DNA of 64,000 nt from Acidobacteria bacterium AB60 (GTDB lineage: Bacteria; Acidobacteriota; Terriglobia; Terriglobales; Acidobacteriaceae): the NCBI GenBank assembly GCA_008682415.1, contig VANK01000011.1, forward strand, positions 166,432 to 230,431, in the 5' to 3' direction. The translations under genes were made by a program, and so were the position numbers. A model generated the notes under the pieces. The model made no database searches, was not told the origin of the DNA, and was given only the letters and a program-made list of their open reading frames with translations. Below, piece by piece: positions 35,574 to 44,591 of the stretch; positions within the stretch are counted from its first letter, which is position 1; each line of letters opens with the position of its first letter.

Positions 35574-36838
35574 CCGATCGTCTCGACCTGCTCATTGTCG
35601 GAGCTGGCCCCGCAGGCATGGCCGCGGCTGTCGCCGCCAGCGCCGCGGGGCGCCGCGTCACCATCCTCGATGACAACCCGGCCCCGGGTGGTCAGATCTG
35701 GCGCGGTTTCTCCACCGCCGCCGCGGGCACCTATCCCGGCGCAAAGCCGCTCGTCGCGCTGCACCGCAGCCTTCGCGATCATACAGTTGACATCCGCTCT
35801 CGCACCCGCGTTATCAGCACACCTGCGCCTCGCACTCTGCGCGTCCAAGATGATGGCGGAGCCGCCGACTACTCCTATCAGGATCTGATCCTCGCCACCG
35901 GTGCCCGCGAGCGCTTCCTGCCCTTCCCTGGCTGGACCCTCCCCGGCGTCTTGGGCGCGGGCGGACTCCAGGCCCTCGTTAAGTCCGGCCTCTCCGTTCG
36001 AGACAAGCGCGTCGTGGTTGCGGGAAGCGGGCCTTTGCTCCCCGCCGTTGCTGCAACCCTCGCCCGCCACGGAGCCCGCATTCAGGGCATCTTCGAACAG
36101 GCTCCGCTCGATCGCTTGGCTCGTTTCGCCTTCACCCTCGCCGCCCATCCCGGCAAAATCCTCGAAGGGCTGCGCTATCGCGTGACGACTCTCTCTGCCC
36201 CGTACCGCACCAGTTCCTGGATCGTGAGCGCGCACGGTGCGGAACACCTCGAGTCCGTCGACGTCTGCATCGGCGACACTTCCCGCAGACTGGCATGCGA
36301 CTATCTCGCCTGCGGCTTCCATCTCGTGCCCAACCTGGAACTGCCTCTCCTCCTCGGGTGCACCATCAGCGATAACTGCGTCGCCGTCGACGCCAATCAG
36401 CAGTCTTCCCTTCCCCACGTCTACTGTGCTGGCGAAGTCACGGGTATCGGCGGCCTCGAAAAAGCGCTCTGCGAAGGGGAAATCGCAGCGCTCTCCAGCG
36501 CAGGCAAATCGGCGGCCCATCTCTTCGAGCGTCGTGACCGTCTCGCTCGTTTCGCCCGCCGGCTCGACGTAACCTTCGCCCCTCGCCGCGAACTCGCGCA
36601 GCTTGCCACGCCCGACACCCTGGTCTGTCGCTGCGAAGACGTCCCGCGCGGTGCACTCGAAACCTGCCACAGCTGGCGCGAGGCCAAACTCCACACCCGC
36701 TGCGGCATGGGCCCCTGCCAGGGGCGCGTCTGCGGGCCGGCGACGAACTTCCTCTTTGGCTGGCAACAGGAAAGCGTCCGGCCTCCGCTTGCACCCGCAC
36801 GTGTCGCGACCTTAGCCGCACCACCCCCGAGCCAGTAG
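35570..36838 (+). CDS. FAD/NAD(P)-binding oxidoreductase with C-terminal BFD-like [2Fe-2S] domain
   Basis: A 422-residue subunit. It starts with LDLLIVGAGPAGMAAAVAA (FAD binding, about residues 4-22). A second dinucleotide site is VVVAGSGPLLPAVAATLARHGARI (about 148-171). The end holds a BFD-like cluster domain with LVCRCEDV, ETCHSW and RCGMGPCQGRVCG (about 345-395). This architecture is that of the alpha subunit of D-hydroxyproline dehydrogenase and related octopine/nopaline oxidases. It ends 20 bases before the M1 peptidase gene, whose function seems unrelated. Confidence 0.92.
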   Translation: MTDRLDLLIVGAGPAGMAAAVAASAAGRRVTILDDNPAPGGQIWRGFSTAAAGTYPGAKPLVALHRSLRDHTVDIRSRTRVISTPAPRTLRVQDDGGAADYSYQDLILATGARERFLPFPGWTLPGVLGAGGLQALVKSGLSVRDKRVVVAGSGPLLPAVAATLARHGARIQGIFEQAPLDRLARFAFTLAAHPGKILEGLRYRVTTLSAPYRTSSWIVSAHGAEHLESVDVCIGDTSRRLACDYLACGFHLVPNLELPLLLGCTISDNCVAVDANQQSSLPHVYCAGEVTGIGGLEKALCEGEIAALSSAGKSAAHLFERRDRLARFARRLDVTFAPRRELAQLATPDTLVCRCEDVPRGALETCHSWREAKLHTRCGMGPCQGRVCGPATNFLFGWQQESVRPPLAPARVATLAAPPPSQ

Positions 36839-36858
36839 ACAATAACCGAGGAGCCTCG

Positions 36859-38574
36859 ATGAAAACCTGCTCAGTCGTTCTTGCCGCTTTCCTGTCCTGC
36901 AGCTTCGGCCATCTCCTCGCGGCGGGGCAACAGCAAACCAGTTCCGAGGCTCCTTCCAACCCCCAGCCAGACAAACAGGAGAAGCCCAAGCCGAAGATCC
37001 GGCCCAATGATGCCGGCTCCCCCGTTCCCACCCGCGCCGACATGCTGCGCGGCGCCTACGGCCCCTTCCGCGCCAACAACGACCTCCTCTATTACCACCT
37101 CGACGTTCGCATCGATCCCGATAAGAAATTCATCAGCGGCAAGAACACCATCCGCTTCCGCATGCTCAAGACGGGCACGCGCATTCAGCTTGACCTCACC
37201 GCCGCACTGAACATCGACAAGATCCTCCTCGGCGACACGCAGCTTCATTTCCAGCGCGACGGCAGCGCTGTCTTCCTCGACTTCCCCCGCCCGCTTCAGA
37301 CCGGTCAGGTCTACTCCATCGACTTCTACTATTCCGGCAATCCTCCCGCCATCGGCCGATTCGGCGGCATCACCTTCAAGCAGGATCCCTCCGGCCACGT
37401 CTGGATCAACACCGCCTGCGAAGGCGACGGCGCCAGCGTCTGGTGGCCCAACAAAGATCAATGGCGGGATGAAGTCGAGAACATGGACATCAGCGTCGCC
37501 ATACCCAGTAATCTCGTCGACGTCTCCAATGGAAAGTTCGTTGGCAAAACCGATCTGGGCGATGGCTACACGCGCTGGGACTGGCACGTCCACTACCCCA
37601 TCAACAACTACGACGTCTCGTTGAACATCGGCAATTACGTCCACTTCTCCGATCAGCTCGGCGATCTTCCTCTCGACTTCTACGTGCTCCCCGAAGATCT
37701 CGACAAAGCGAAAATTCAGTTCGCGCAGGCCAAGGGCATGATCGAAGCCTTCCAGCACTACTTCGGCCCCTATCCCTTCGCCAAAGATGGATACAAGCTC
37801 ATCGAAGCGCCCTACTCCGGCATGGAACACCAGAGCGCCGTCACCTACGGCAATCTCTTCAAGAACGGCTATCTCGATCACGATTGGACCGGCGTCGGCA
37901 TCAGCCCCCGCTTCGACTTCATCATCATCCACGAAAGCGGGCACGAGTGGTTCGGCAACAGCATCACCGCAATTGACCCCGCCGACATGTGGATTCACGA
38001 AGGCTGGACCACCTACCTCGAAAGCCTCTACGTCGAGTACCGCTGGGGCAAAAGCGACGCTCTCAAGTACCTCAGCGGGTACCGGCCCAAGATCTACAAT
38101 CTTCGCGCCATCATCGCGGAGCGCGGCGTCAATGCTGAACCCACCGAGGACCAGTACTTCAAATCAGCCCTCATGCTCAACACCCTGCGCACCATCATCG
38201 ATAACGACTCCCGCTGGTTCGCGCTTATTCACGCCTTCTACCAGCGTTTCAAGTACCAGAACATCCAGACTGAAGATGTCGTCGCCTGGTTCAATCAGAA
38301 CACCGGCATCAATCTCACGCCCTTCTTCAATCAATACCTGCGCCATCCCGCGATCCCGCGCCTGGAACTGCTCTTCGGCGAAGCCCCGAACATGGTCCTC
38401 TATAAGTGGGCTGCCGACGAAGAAGACTTCGCCATGCCCGTCCGTGTCGGCACTCCGGATCATTGGCAAATCATTCATCCCACCACGAAATGGCAGAGCA
38501 TGGAGAGCCCGCTCGATAAAGACGATTTCCAGGTCGCCACCGACCTTTATTACATCGACGTGAATAAACAATGA
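36859..38574 (+). CDS. Exported M1-family metallopeptidase
   Basis: A 571-residue zinc aminopeptidase-like protein. A signal peptide (residues 1-22) is followed by a Gln/Pro/Lys-rich linker. The zinc site is His358-Glu359-x-x-His362 in HESGHEWFG with Glu381 in WIHEGWTTYLE, the usual 18-residue spacing. The exopeptidase motif appears as GMEHQSAV in place of the common GAMEN, and a Tyr region follows. It probably trims peptides in the periplasm. The stop overlaps an in-frame ATG upstream of the GNAT gene, so the two may be co-transcribed. Confidence 0.93.
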   Translation: MKTCSVVLAAFLSCSFGHLLAAGQQQTSSEAPSNPQPDKQEKPKPKIRPNDAGSPVPTRADMLRGAYGPFRANNDLLYYHLDVRIDPDKKFISGKNTIRFRMLKTGTRIQLDLTAALNIDKILLGDTQLHFQRDGSAVFLDFPRPLQTGQVYSIDFYYSGNPPAIGRFGGITFKQDPSGHVWINTACEGDGASVWWPNKDQWRDEVENMDISVAIPSNLVDVSNGKFVGKTDLGDGYTRWDWHVHYPINNYDVSLNIGNYVHFSDQLGDLPLDFYVLPEDLDKAKIQFAQAKGMIEAFQHYFGPYPFAKDGYKLIEAPYSGMEHQSAVTYGNLFKNGYLDHDWTGVGISPRFDFIIIHESGHEWFGNSITAIDPADMWIHEGWTTYLESLYVEYRWGKSDALKYLSGYRPKIYNLRAIIAERGVNAEPTEDQYFKSALMLNTLRTIIDNDSRWFALIHAFYQRFKYQNIQTEDVVAWFNQNTGINLTPFFNQYLRHPAIPRLELLFGEAPNMVLYKWAADEEDFAMPVRVGTPDHWQIIHPTTKWQSMESPLDKDDFQVATDLYYIDVNKQ

Positions 38575-38588
38575 CCGCAGGAGACCCC

Positions 38589-39107
38589 ATGCATATTCGT
38601 CTCGCTACCGCCGCCGATGTGGAGGGAGTCATGAATCTGGTGCGCAAAGTCGTTCCACAAATGCGGGCAGCCGGCAACTTTCAGTGGGACGATTCTTACC
38701 CCAACCCCGACGTTTTCTTGCAGGACGTTGCCCGGCAACAGTTATGGATCGCGAAATTCAACGGCGACACTGCCGGCGTCGCCTCCATCACGACCGACCA
38801 GGAGCCGGATTATGCCAATGTCGGCTGGGATCTAAACGAACCCTCCATCGTGGTCCATCGCTTGGCGGTCGATCCCTCGCATCAAGGCAAAGGAATCGCC
38901 GCTGCCCTGATGCGCCATGCGGAAGCCGTTGCCAATCGTCGCGGCATCACCGTCCTGCGCGTCGACACCAACTCGCAAAATCAGGCTACGCAGAAGCTGT
39001 TCCCCAAGCTTGGCTATACGTACGCGGGCGAGACCGGCCTCAGAAATCGTCCCGGCCTGCGCTTCCTCTGTTATGAGAAGCGTGCCCCTTTCGATCCTCC
39101 GGGATAG
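38589..39107 (+). CDS. GNAT-family N-acetyltransferase
   Basis: A 172-residue acetyltransferase. The ATG at 38589 is preferred over 38571 because GCAGGAG lies 5-7 bases upstream. The acetyl-CoA binding segment is VVHRLAVDPSHQGKGIAAALMRHAE (motif A, with QGKGIA), followed by ITVLRVDTNSQNQATQKLFPKLGYTYAG (motif B). An N-terminal region around DVEGVMNLVRKVVPQMRAAGNFQWD is typical of small-molecule GNATs. The substrate is unknown. Confidence 0.9.
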   Translation: MHIRLATAADVEGVMNLVRKVVPQMRAAGNFQWDDSYPNPDVFLQDVARQQLWIAKFNGDTAGVASITTDQEPDYANVGWDLNEPSIVVHRLAVDPSHQGKGIAAALMRHAEAVANRRGITVLRVDTNSQNQATQKLFPKLGYTYAGETGLRNRPGLRFLCYEKRAPFDPPG

Positions 39108-39161
39108 TTCCCCTCGCACCCGTGCCCGCATCCAGAAGTCGCGCGCGGCAAAGCGCCTGTA

Positions 39162-39365
39162 CTAAGGGTGCTCGTAGCGCTCAACCTCAGCATTCGCCAT
39201 GCGCGCGTGATTGATCGCAAGAACCTCCTCCGCAGTAAATCCGCGGCACCAGCAGCCGGCTGCTAGGCAGGTATGGAACTCAATGTTCAGCGAATGCAGC
39301 CCGATCGGATGTCCGCATTCGCACAGCAGGCGGGGAAATTTTTCACGCAACTGCAAAAACGTCAT
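39162..39365 (-). CDS. Small Cys/His-rich protein, unknown
   Basis: A 67-residue product from the ATG at 39365 (AGGG just upstream); a 103-residue frame from 39473 is also open. The centre carries CECGHPIGLHS followed by FHTCLAAGCWCRGF, giving five Cys and three His within about 30 residues, a pattern suited to zinc binding. I do not recognise the family. It stands alone on the minus strand between the GNAT gene (convergent) and the response regulator. Confidence 0.55.
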   Translation of the reverse strand: MTFLQLREKFPRLLCECGHPIGLHSLNIEFHTCLAAGCWCRGFTAEEVLAINHARMANAEVERYEHP

Positions 39366-39520
39366 GCCCTCATTTGACTCCTGAAAAGAACGCCGCGCAT
39401 TGCCTCTTTCGGGCGACATCCTGCTCATGAGCAATCCCATGCAGAACACGAATGCTTGCCTCGTCGCAGCCATCCACGCGCCTTTGCGCTACATCAGCCA
39501 GCGCCGAGTCCGACCTGCGC

Positions 39521-40273
39521 CTACGGCTGAAACCGATACCCGCTTCCCGGGTCCGTCAAGATCAGCTCGGGACTTTTGGGATTCGATTCGATCTTCCGGC
39601 GAAGACCGGCAATATGCATATCCACCGTCCGCGTAAAGTTGCTCGAAGCATCCGTCCAGATCTCCTCCAGCAACTCTTCCCGCGACACCGTCCGGCCGCT
39701 TCTCTCCGCCAGATATCGCAGCAGTTCAAACTCCCGCGGCGTCAGGGAAATCGTCTCCCCACGAACAATCACCTTCTTGCGCAGCACGTCCAGAGTCACC
39801 GGCCCGAATTCATATTGGCCGTCCGCTGGCTTGGGGTCATTCCCCGCGGAGCGCCGAAGCAGCGCTTCCACCCGCACCATCAGCTCGAGCGTGTCGAATG
39901 GCTTCGTCAGGTAATCGTCCCCACCCGCTCGAAAGCCCGCAATCTTCTCCACCGACTGGCTGCGCGCTGTCAAAAACAGCACCGGTGCCGCAATCCCTGC
40001 CTTGCGCAGTTTGACGCAGACCTCCAGCCCGCTCTCCATCGGCAACATCACGTCCAGAAGGAACAGGTCGAACACAGATCCCGAGGCCTTCTGCAGAGCC
40101 GTCCGCCCATCATGCGCAAACTCCACCTCGTACCCCTCGCTGCGGAACCGGTCTCCCAGCGTCAGGCAAAGTTCGCGCTCGTCCTCCACCACCAGAATCC
40201 TTCTGCCGCGATCCGCACTCCCAGGCAACGACACCGTGTCGGTCAAAACCTCTCCACATGACAAAGCCGTCAT
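39521..40273 (-). CDS. OmpR/PhoB-family response regulator, no kinase nearby
   Basis: A 250-residue two-component regulator. The receiver domain starts at RRILVVEDERELC; the phosphoacceptor is Asp74 in DLFLLDVMLP, with Thr in FLTARS and Lys in DDYLTKPF. The winged-helix effector domain (about 150-250) includes LTPREFELLRYLAERSGRTVSREELLEEIW and TVDMHIAGLRRKIE. The N-terminus has about 24 extra residues. No histidine kinase is encoded on either side, so it is an orphan in this window. Confidence 0.95.
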   Translation of the reverse strand: MTALSCGEVLTDTVSLPGSADRGRRILVVEDERELCLTLGDRFRSEGYEVEFAHDGRTALQKASGSVFDLFLLDVMLPMESGLEVCVKLRKAGIAAPVLFLTARSQSVEKIAGFRAGGDDYLTKPFDTLELMVRVEALLRRSAGNDPKPADGQYEFGPVTLDVLRKKVIVRGETISLTPREFELLRYLAERSGRTVSREELLEEIWTDASSNFTRTVDMHIAGLRRKIESNPKSPELILTDPGSGYRFQP

Positions 40274-40292
40274 GATCCCATCATCTCCGAAG

Positions 40293-40308
40293 ATGACGAT
40301 TATGTCAT
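40293..40308. promoter_or_regulatory. Short inverted repeat upstream of the response regulator gene
   Basis: ATGAC (40293-40297), six bases, GTCAT (40304-40308). It lies 20 bases upstream of the regulator start (40273), in the region where its promoter should be, so it is a possible autoregulatory site. At 5 bp per arm the dyad is weak evidence. Confidence 0.25.
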
Positions 40309-40474
40309 TTGCCCTGGATCAACTTTGTATAAAGGCAGTTAAGTCCTGCCCCCCTCCCCGCAGATCGCCCTCCCATTTTGCCCGCAGATCGGTGCAATCC
40401 TCCCCGCTCCTTGGTCCCCCACGCGACATCTCTCCCGTACCCGGACACGACTTGCGGTATCATGCGTCTATAGA

Positions 40475-41713
40475 ATGAGCGGTCTATTCTCCCCTCCCGG
40501 GAACCGCATGGGGTTGTCTGTGTCTCGATTCTTCCAACGACTAGCCTTCGTCTTAGGAGCCGCGGTCTTCGCCGCGCTCGGTTTGGGATTCGCCCTCGGC
40601 GAATTCGGGTGGTTCGGCGTCCATGCCGGCGGCGAGCAGGATGGAGCCTACCGCCAGATCGGCGTCTACCAGCAGGTGCTGCGCCGCATTCAGAGCGACT
40701 ACGTCACCGATCCCAATATCAATACCGTGACCACCGGCGCGCTCCACGGCCTGCTCGAGTCCCTCGATGCCGACTCCAGCTATCTCTCGCCCACCGAGTA
40801 CAAGATCTACAAGGACCGCCCCGCCACCGGCGTCGCCCAGGTTGGCCTCACCGTCTCCAAGCGCTTCGGCTACGCCACCGTGGTCAGCGTCGTCCCCGGA
40901 TCTCCCGCCGACCACGAACACATCTCTGACGGAGATGTCATAGAATCCATTGGCGATCAGTCGACTCGTGAGCTCTCGCTGGCTGTCATTCGCCTCATGC
41001 TCGAAGGCAAGCCCGGATCCAGTGTCACCGTCACCGTCGTTCGCCCCCGCAAGTCGGACCCGGACAAGGTCACGCTGACCCGCGCGGTTGTCGCTGCGCC
41101 CGCCCTCGCTGACCAGCAGTACGAAGGCGGCTCGATCCTTTACCTCAAGCCCGGCATCGTCACCTCCGCCCGTGTGGACGAGATCGTTGCCAAAATCAAG
41201 GCCAACAAGAACCGCAAGATCGTCCTCGACCTCCGCGACGCCGCCGGCGGCGACGAGGAAGAGGGCCTCCGCCTGGCCAATCTCTTCATCAACCAGGGCA
41301 CCTTGGCCGCACTCGAGGGCCAGAAGTACCCCAAGAAGACCTTCGCCGCGGACCCCGCCCTCTGCCTCACAACGGCCCCCCTCGTCGTGCTCGTGAATCG
41401 CGGGACCTACGGCCCGGCTGAACTCACCGCCGCCGCAATCCAAAACGCTAAGCGCGGCGACGTTGTCGGCGAACGCACCTTCGGCGAAGGCTCCGTTCAG
41501 AAGACCATTGACCTGCCCGATGGCGCGGCGCTCCTCCTCACCATCGCCAAATACGAGTCGGCCGATGGCAAGAAGATCCAGGATGAAGCCGTCGTCCCCA
41601 CCGTCCAGGTAGGCCAGGTCGCGGATGACGACCTGAGCGACGAAAACCCTCCCAACAAGGAAGACGCTCCCCTGAACAAGGCCCTCGAGATCCTCAAGGC
41701 CAAGAACAGCTAA
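40475..41713 (+). CDS. S41-family (C-terminal processing protease-like) protein lacking the catalytic Ser and Lys
   Basis: A 412-residue protein with an N-terminal TM or signal segment (about residues 22-45), a PDZ domain (about 115-205, GVAQVGLTVSKRFGYATVV to the end of TVTVVRP) and an S41 core. In active CtpA/Prc enzymes the nucleophile lies in SASAS and the general base Lys in FGKG, 25 residues later. Here the equivalent positions are Gly313 (NRGTYGPAEL) and Glu338 (TFGEGSVQ), again 25 apart. The fold and spacing are kept but the dyad is gone. It is therefore probably a binding or scaffold protein of the envelope and not a protease. Confidence 0.9.
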   Translation: MSGLFSPPGNRMGLSVSRFFQRLAFVLGAAVFAALGLGFALGEFGWFGVHAGGEQDGAYRQIGVYQQVLRRIQSDYVTDPNINTVTTGALHGLLESLDADSSYLSPTEYKIYKDRPATGVAQVGLTVSKRFGYATVVSVVPGSPADHEHISDGDVIESIGDQSTRELSLAVIRLMLEGKPGSSVTVTVVRPRKSDPDKVTLTRAVVAAPALADQQYEGGSILYLKPGIVTSARVDEIVAKIKANKNRKIVLDLRDAAGGDEEEGLRLANLFINQGTLAALEGQKYPKKTFAADPALCLTTAPLVVLVNRGTYGPAELTAAAIQNAKRGDVVGERTFGEGSVQKTIDLPDGAALLLTIAKYESADGKKIQDEAVVPTVQVGQVADDDLSDENPPNKEDAPLNKALEILKAKNS

Positions 41714-41865
41714 CCAGCGATCCGGAATCGGTTCCTCCGCGGCGTGAGTGCCAAGCTCGCGCCGCTTGCATTTTTGGCCCGAATCTGCCATCCAGGCCCC
41801 GCCCCGCAAGCCTTTTCCGGCTTGATACCCCGCTTGGTGATAATCAAACTGCGGTAGTCAACCCC

Positions 41866-44520
41866 GTGCTACGCTCGAAGAGCAGGCATTCGTTCCACGT
41901 GTATCCGGAACCTCTGCCGCGAGGCTTGACCCGCTTGGCCACCCCGTTACAAACTGCTGCATCCCGCGGTCTGGGCCGCACTCACCGGCTCGCTCCCGAG
42001 GACCAGCCTGGCCGACCGCGCCGTCCGCGCCCCGCCCATAAGCTCGCCGGAAAAGGCGTGCTCATCCTTCTCGTCCTCTTCTCCATCATCACGGGCTCGC
42101 TCGCCGGACTTACCCTCGTCTACTCCACCAATCTCCCGCAGATGGACGACCTCGAGCGCTACCGCCCGTCCACCATGACCGACCTCTACGATCAAAAAGG
42201 CCGCGTCATCGGCTCCTTCGCCCTCGAACGCCGCGTCGTCATCAACTACAGCGACTTCGCCCCCGTCCTCCGCCAGGCCGTCATCTCCATTGAAGACAAG
42301 AACTTCGAGTCCCACGGCGGCATCAACTTCTTCCGCATCTTCGGGGCCATCTGGCACGATCTCCGCAGCCACGGCCGCGCCCAGGGCGCCTCCACCCTCA
42401 CCATGCAGCTGGCGCGCAACCTCTTCCTCTCCGCCGACCGCACCGCCGCCCGCAAGCTCCAGGAAGCTTGGCTCGCCATTCAGATCGAGCGCACCTTCAC
42501 CAAGGAGCAGATCTTCACCCTCTACGGCAACCAGATCTACCTCGGCTCCGGCATGTACGGCTTTGAAGCCGCCTCCCAGTTCTACTTCAACAAGCACGCC
42601 AAAGATCTAACCCTCACCGAGGCGGCACTGCTCGCCGGCCTCCCCAAAGGCCCCGTCGCCTATTCGCCCATCCTTAATCCGGAAAAGGCCCTCAAGCGCC
42701 GCAACCTCGTCCTCCTCGAAATGGAGTCGGACGGCGCCATCACCCACGCCGAAGCGGAACACGCCCTTCAAGCCGGCCTCGAACTCCACATCGCCCAGCC
42801 CGAGGGCTCCGTCGCCCCCTGGTTCCAGGAAGAGGTTCGCCGCGAACTCGAAAAACGCTTCGGCACCGAAGAGGTCCACGAGGCCGGCCTGCGCGTCGAC
42901 ACCACCCTCGACCTCGACCTCCAGCAGGTCGCCAACAAGGCCGTCCTCGATGGCGTCGCCGCCTACGAGCGCCGCCACGGCTGGAAGGCCCGCATCCAGA
43001 ACGTCTTCCACGACGGCTTCTCGCTCGACGACTACCGCCATCCCGACTGGGCACTCAAGTCCCATCCCGGCGACTACGTTCACGTCCTCGTCACCCGCGT
43101 CCTGCCCGGCGAGGTCTTCGCCCGCATGGGCAACGAAGATGTCGTCCTCGAGCCTGAGGACTGGAAGTGGACCGGCCAGCGCTTCGCCGATACCTTCGTG
43201 CACGTCGGCGACGTCCTCTACGTGCACCTCGCCGATGCCATGGAAGGCAGCTCGCACCGCGCCTCCCTCGAGCAGGACTCCGGCGCCCAGGGCGCCATGA
43301 TGGCCATCGACAACACCAACGGCGACGTCCTCGCCATGGTGGGCGGCCGCGACTACTCGCTCTCCCAGTTCAATCGCGCCACCCAGGCCAATCGCCAGAC
43401 CGGCTCCAGCTTCAAGCCCTACGTCTACACCGCCGCGGTTGAGAACGGCTCCCGCCCCGATGACCCCATCGTCGATGCCCCCGTCAACTTCGGCGGGTAT
43501 GCCCCCCACAACTACGAGAACGACTACAAAGGCACCATGACGCTGGTCAACGCCTTTGCCGAATCGCGCAATATCCCGGCGCTCAAGCTCGCCGCTACCG
43601 TGGGCATCCGCAAGGTCATCGAGGTCGCGCACCGCTTCGGCGTGACCACCAACATCCCCGCATACCTGCCCGTCGCGCTCGGCGCCGCAGAGATCACGCT
43701 CCAGGAGCAGGTCGCCTCTTACTCTGTCTTCCCCAACGACGGCATCCGCGTGCAACCGCGCCTTGTCCGCAAAGTCGCCAACCGCGACGGCATCACCCTC
43801 TGGGAAGATCCTCCTGAGGTGAAGGAGGTCATCAGCCAGCAAACCGCGCGCACCATGATGACCCTCCTCCAGGCCGTCACCGCGCACGGCACCGGCGCCG
43901 CCGCCTCCGAGCTGCACCATCCCCTGGGCGGCAAGACCGGCACCACCAGCGACTATACCGATGCCTGGTTCCTCGGCTTCTCTCCATCCGTCACCTGCGG
44001 CGTCTGGGTCGGCTATGACAGCCGCGAGTCCCTCGGCGAAAAGGAAACCGGCGCCAAAGCCGCCCTTCCCATCTGGATGAACATCATGAAGCAGGCCATC
44101 GCCGGCAAGGACAGCGAACACTTCCTCGGCGACGACACGCCAGAAAACAAGCCTCTGCTCCAGGCCAGCGTCGCGCCGCCAGCGAGGCCCGCCTCGGCTC
44201 CGGCAAGCCCCGCCGCTTCATCCAAACCAGCAACAGCGGCAAGCAAGACTCCGTCTCTGCCACCCGCGCCCGCGAGCCTCAAACCCTCTCCCACACCCCG
44301 CGCCGCGCTTCCCGTTCCGCCCGCCCGCACCATCGTCGCCACCGCCCCCGACGGCACCAAAACCTATATCCCCGTCAAGCCACAGCCGGCGCATCCCTCT
44401 CCTGCGCCCCTGGCGAACCGATCCTCCGGGGCCCGTCCGGCCGCTGCGCCACAGACCAAGGCCCTCGTCCCCGCGCCCAACGCCAAGCCCGTCTCCGCCC
44501 GGCAAAGCCCGCAGGGATAG
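41866..44520 (+). CDS. Class A penicillin-binding protein (PBP1A type)
   Basis: An 884-residue bifunctional peptidoglycan synthase with a GTG start. A basic, Pro/Arg-rich cytoplasmic tail (1-62) precedes one TM helix (about 63-88). The GT51 domain has catalytic Glu143 in SIEDKNFESHGG and GASTLTMQLARNLF. The transpeptidase domain has Ser514-Ser-Phe-Lys517, Ser567-Arg-Asn569 and Lys690-Thr-Gly692. The last about 150 residues are Ala/Pro/Ser-rich and probably disordered in the periplasm. It is monocistronic, converging on ribF. Confidence 0.96.
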   Translation: MLRSKSRHSFHVYPEPLPRGLTRLATPLQTAASRGLGRTHRLAPEDQPGRPRRPRPAHKLAGKGVLILLVLFSIITGSLAGLTLVYSTNLPQMDDLERYRPSTMTDLYDQKGRVIGSFALERRVVINYSDFAPVLRQAVISIEDKNFESHGGINFFRIFGAIWHDLRSHGRAQGASTLTMQLARNLFLSADRTAARKLQEAWLAIQIERTFTKEQIFTLYGNQIYLGSGMYGFEAASQFYFNKHAKDLTLTEAALLAGLPKGPVAYSPILNPEKALKRRNLVLLEMESDGAITHAEAEHALQAGLELHIAQPEGSVAPWFQEEVRRELEKRFGTEEVHEAGLRVDTTLDLDLQQVANKAVLDGVAAYERRHGWKARIQNVFHDGFSLDDYRHPDWALKSHPGDYVHVLVTRVLPGEVFARMGNEDVVLEPEDWKWTGQRFADTFVHVGDVLYVHLADAMEGSSHRASLEQDSGAQGAMMAIDNTNGDVLAMVGGRDYSLSQFNRATQANRQTGSSFKPYVYTAAVENGSRPDDPIVDAPVNFGGYAPHNYENDYKGTMTLVNAFAESRNIPALKLAATVGIRKVIEVAHRFGVTTNIPAYLPVALGAAEITLQEQVASYSVFPNDGIRVQPRLVRKVANRDGITLWEDPPEVKEVISQQTARTMMTLLQAVTAHGTGAAASELHHPLGGKTGTTSDYTDAWFLGFSPSVTCGVWVGYDSRESLGEKETGAKAALPIWMNIMKQAIAGKDSEHFLGDDTPENKPLLQASVAPPARPASAPASPAASSKPATAASKTPSLPPAPASLKPSPTPRAALPVPPARTIVATAPDGTKTYIPVKPQPAHPSPAPLANRSSGARPAAAPQTKALVPAPNAKPVSARQSPQG

Positions 44521-44591
44521 ACCTCGAACCGGACTCACCGGTGCGCTCGCATCCCGCCGAAGCCGCACCTCACGCCAATTTGTTGATCGAG

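Noticed and set aside
41807..41824. Hairpin CAAGCC/GGCTTG before the PBP gene as terminator
   Set aside because: Short stem and no T-run; may be chance in GC-rich DNA.
42607..44121. 504-codon antisense frame over the PBP gene
   Set aside because: Mirrors the codon bias of the PBP gene, which has all catalytic motifs; no start signal or domain.
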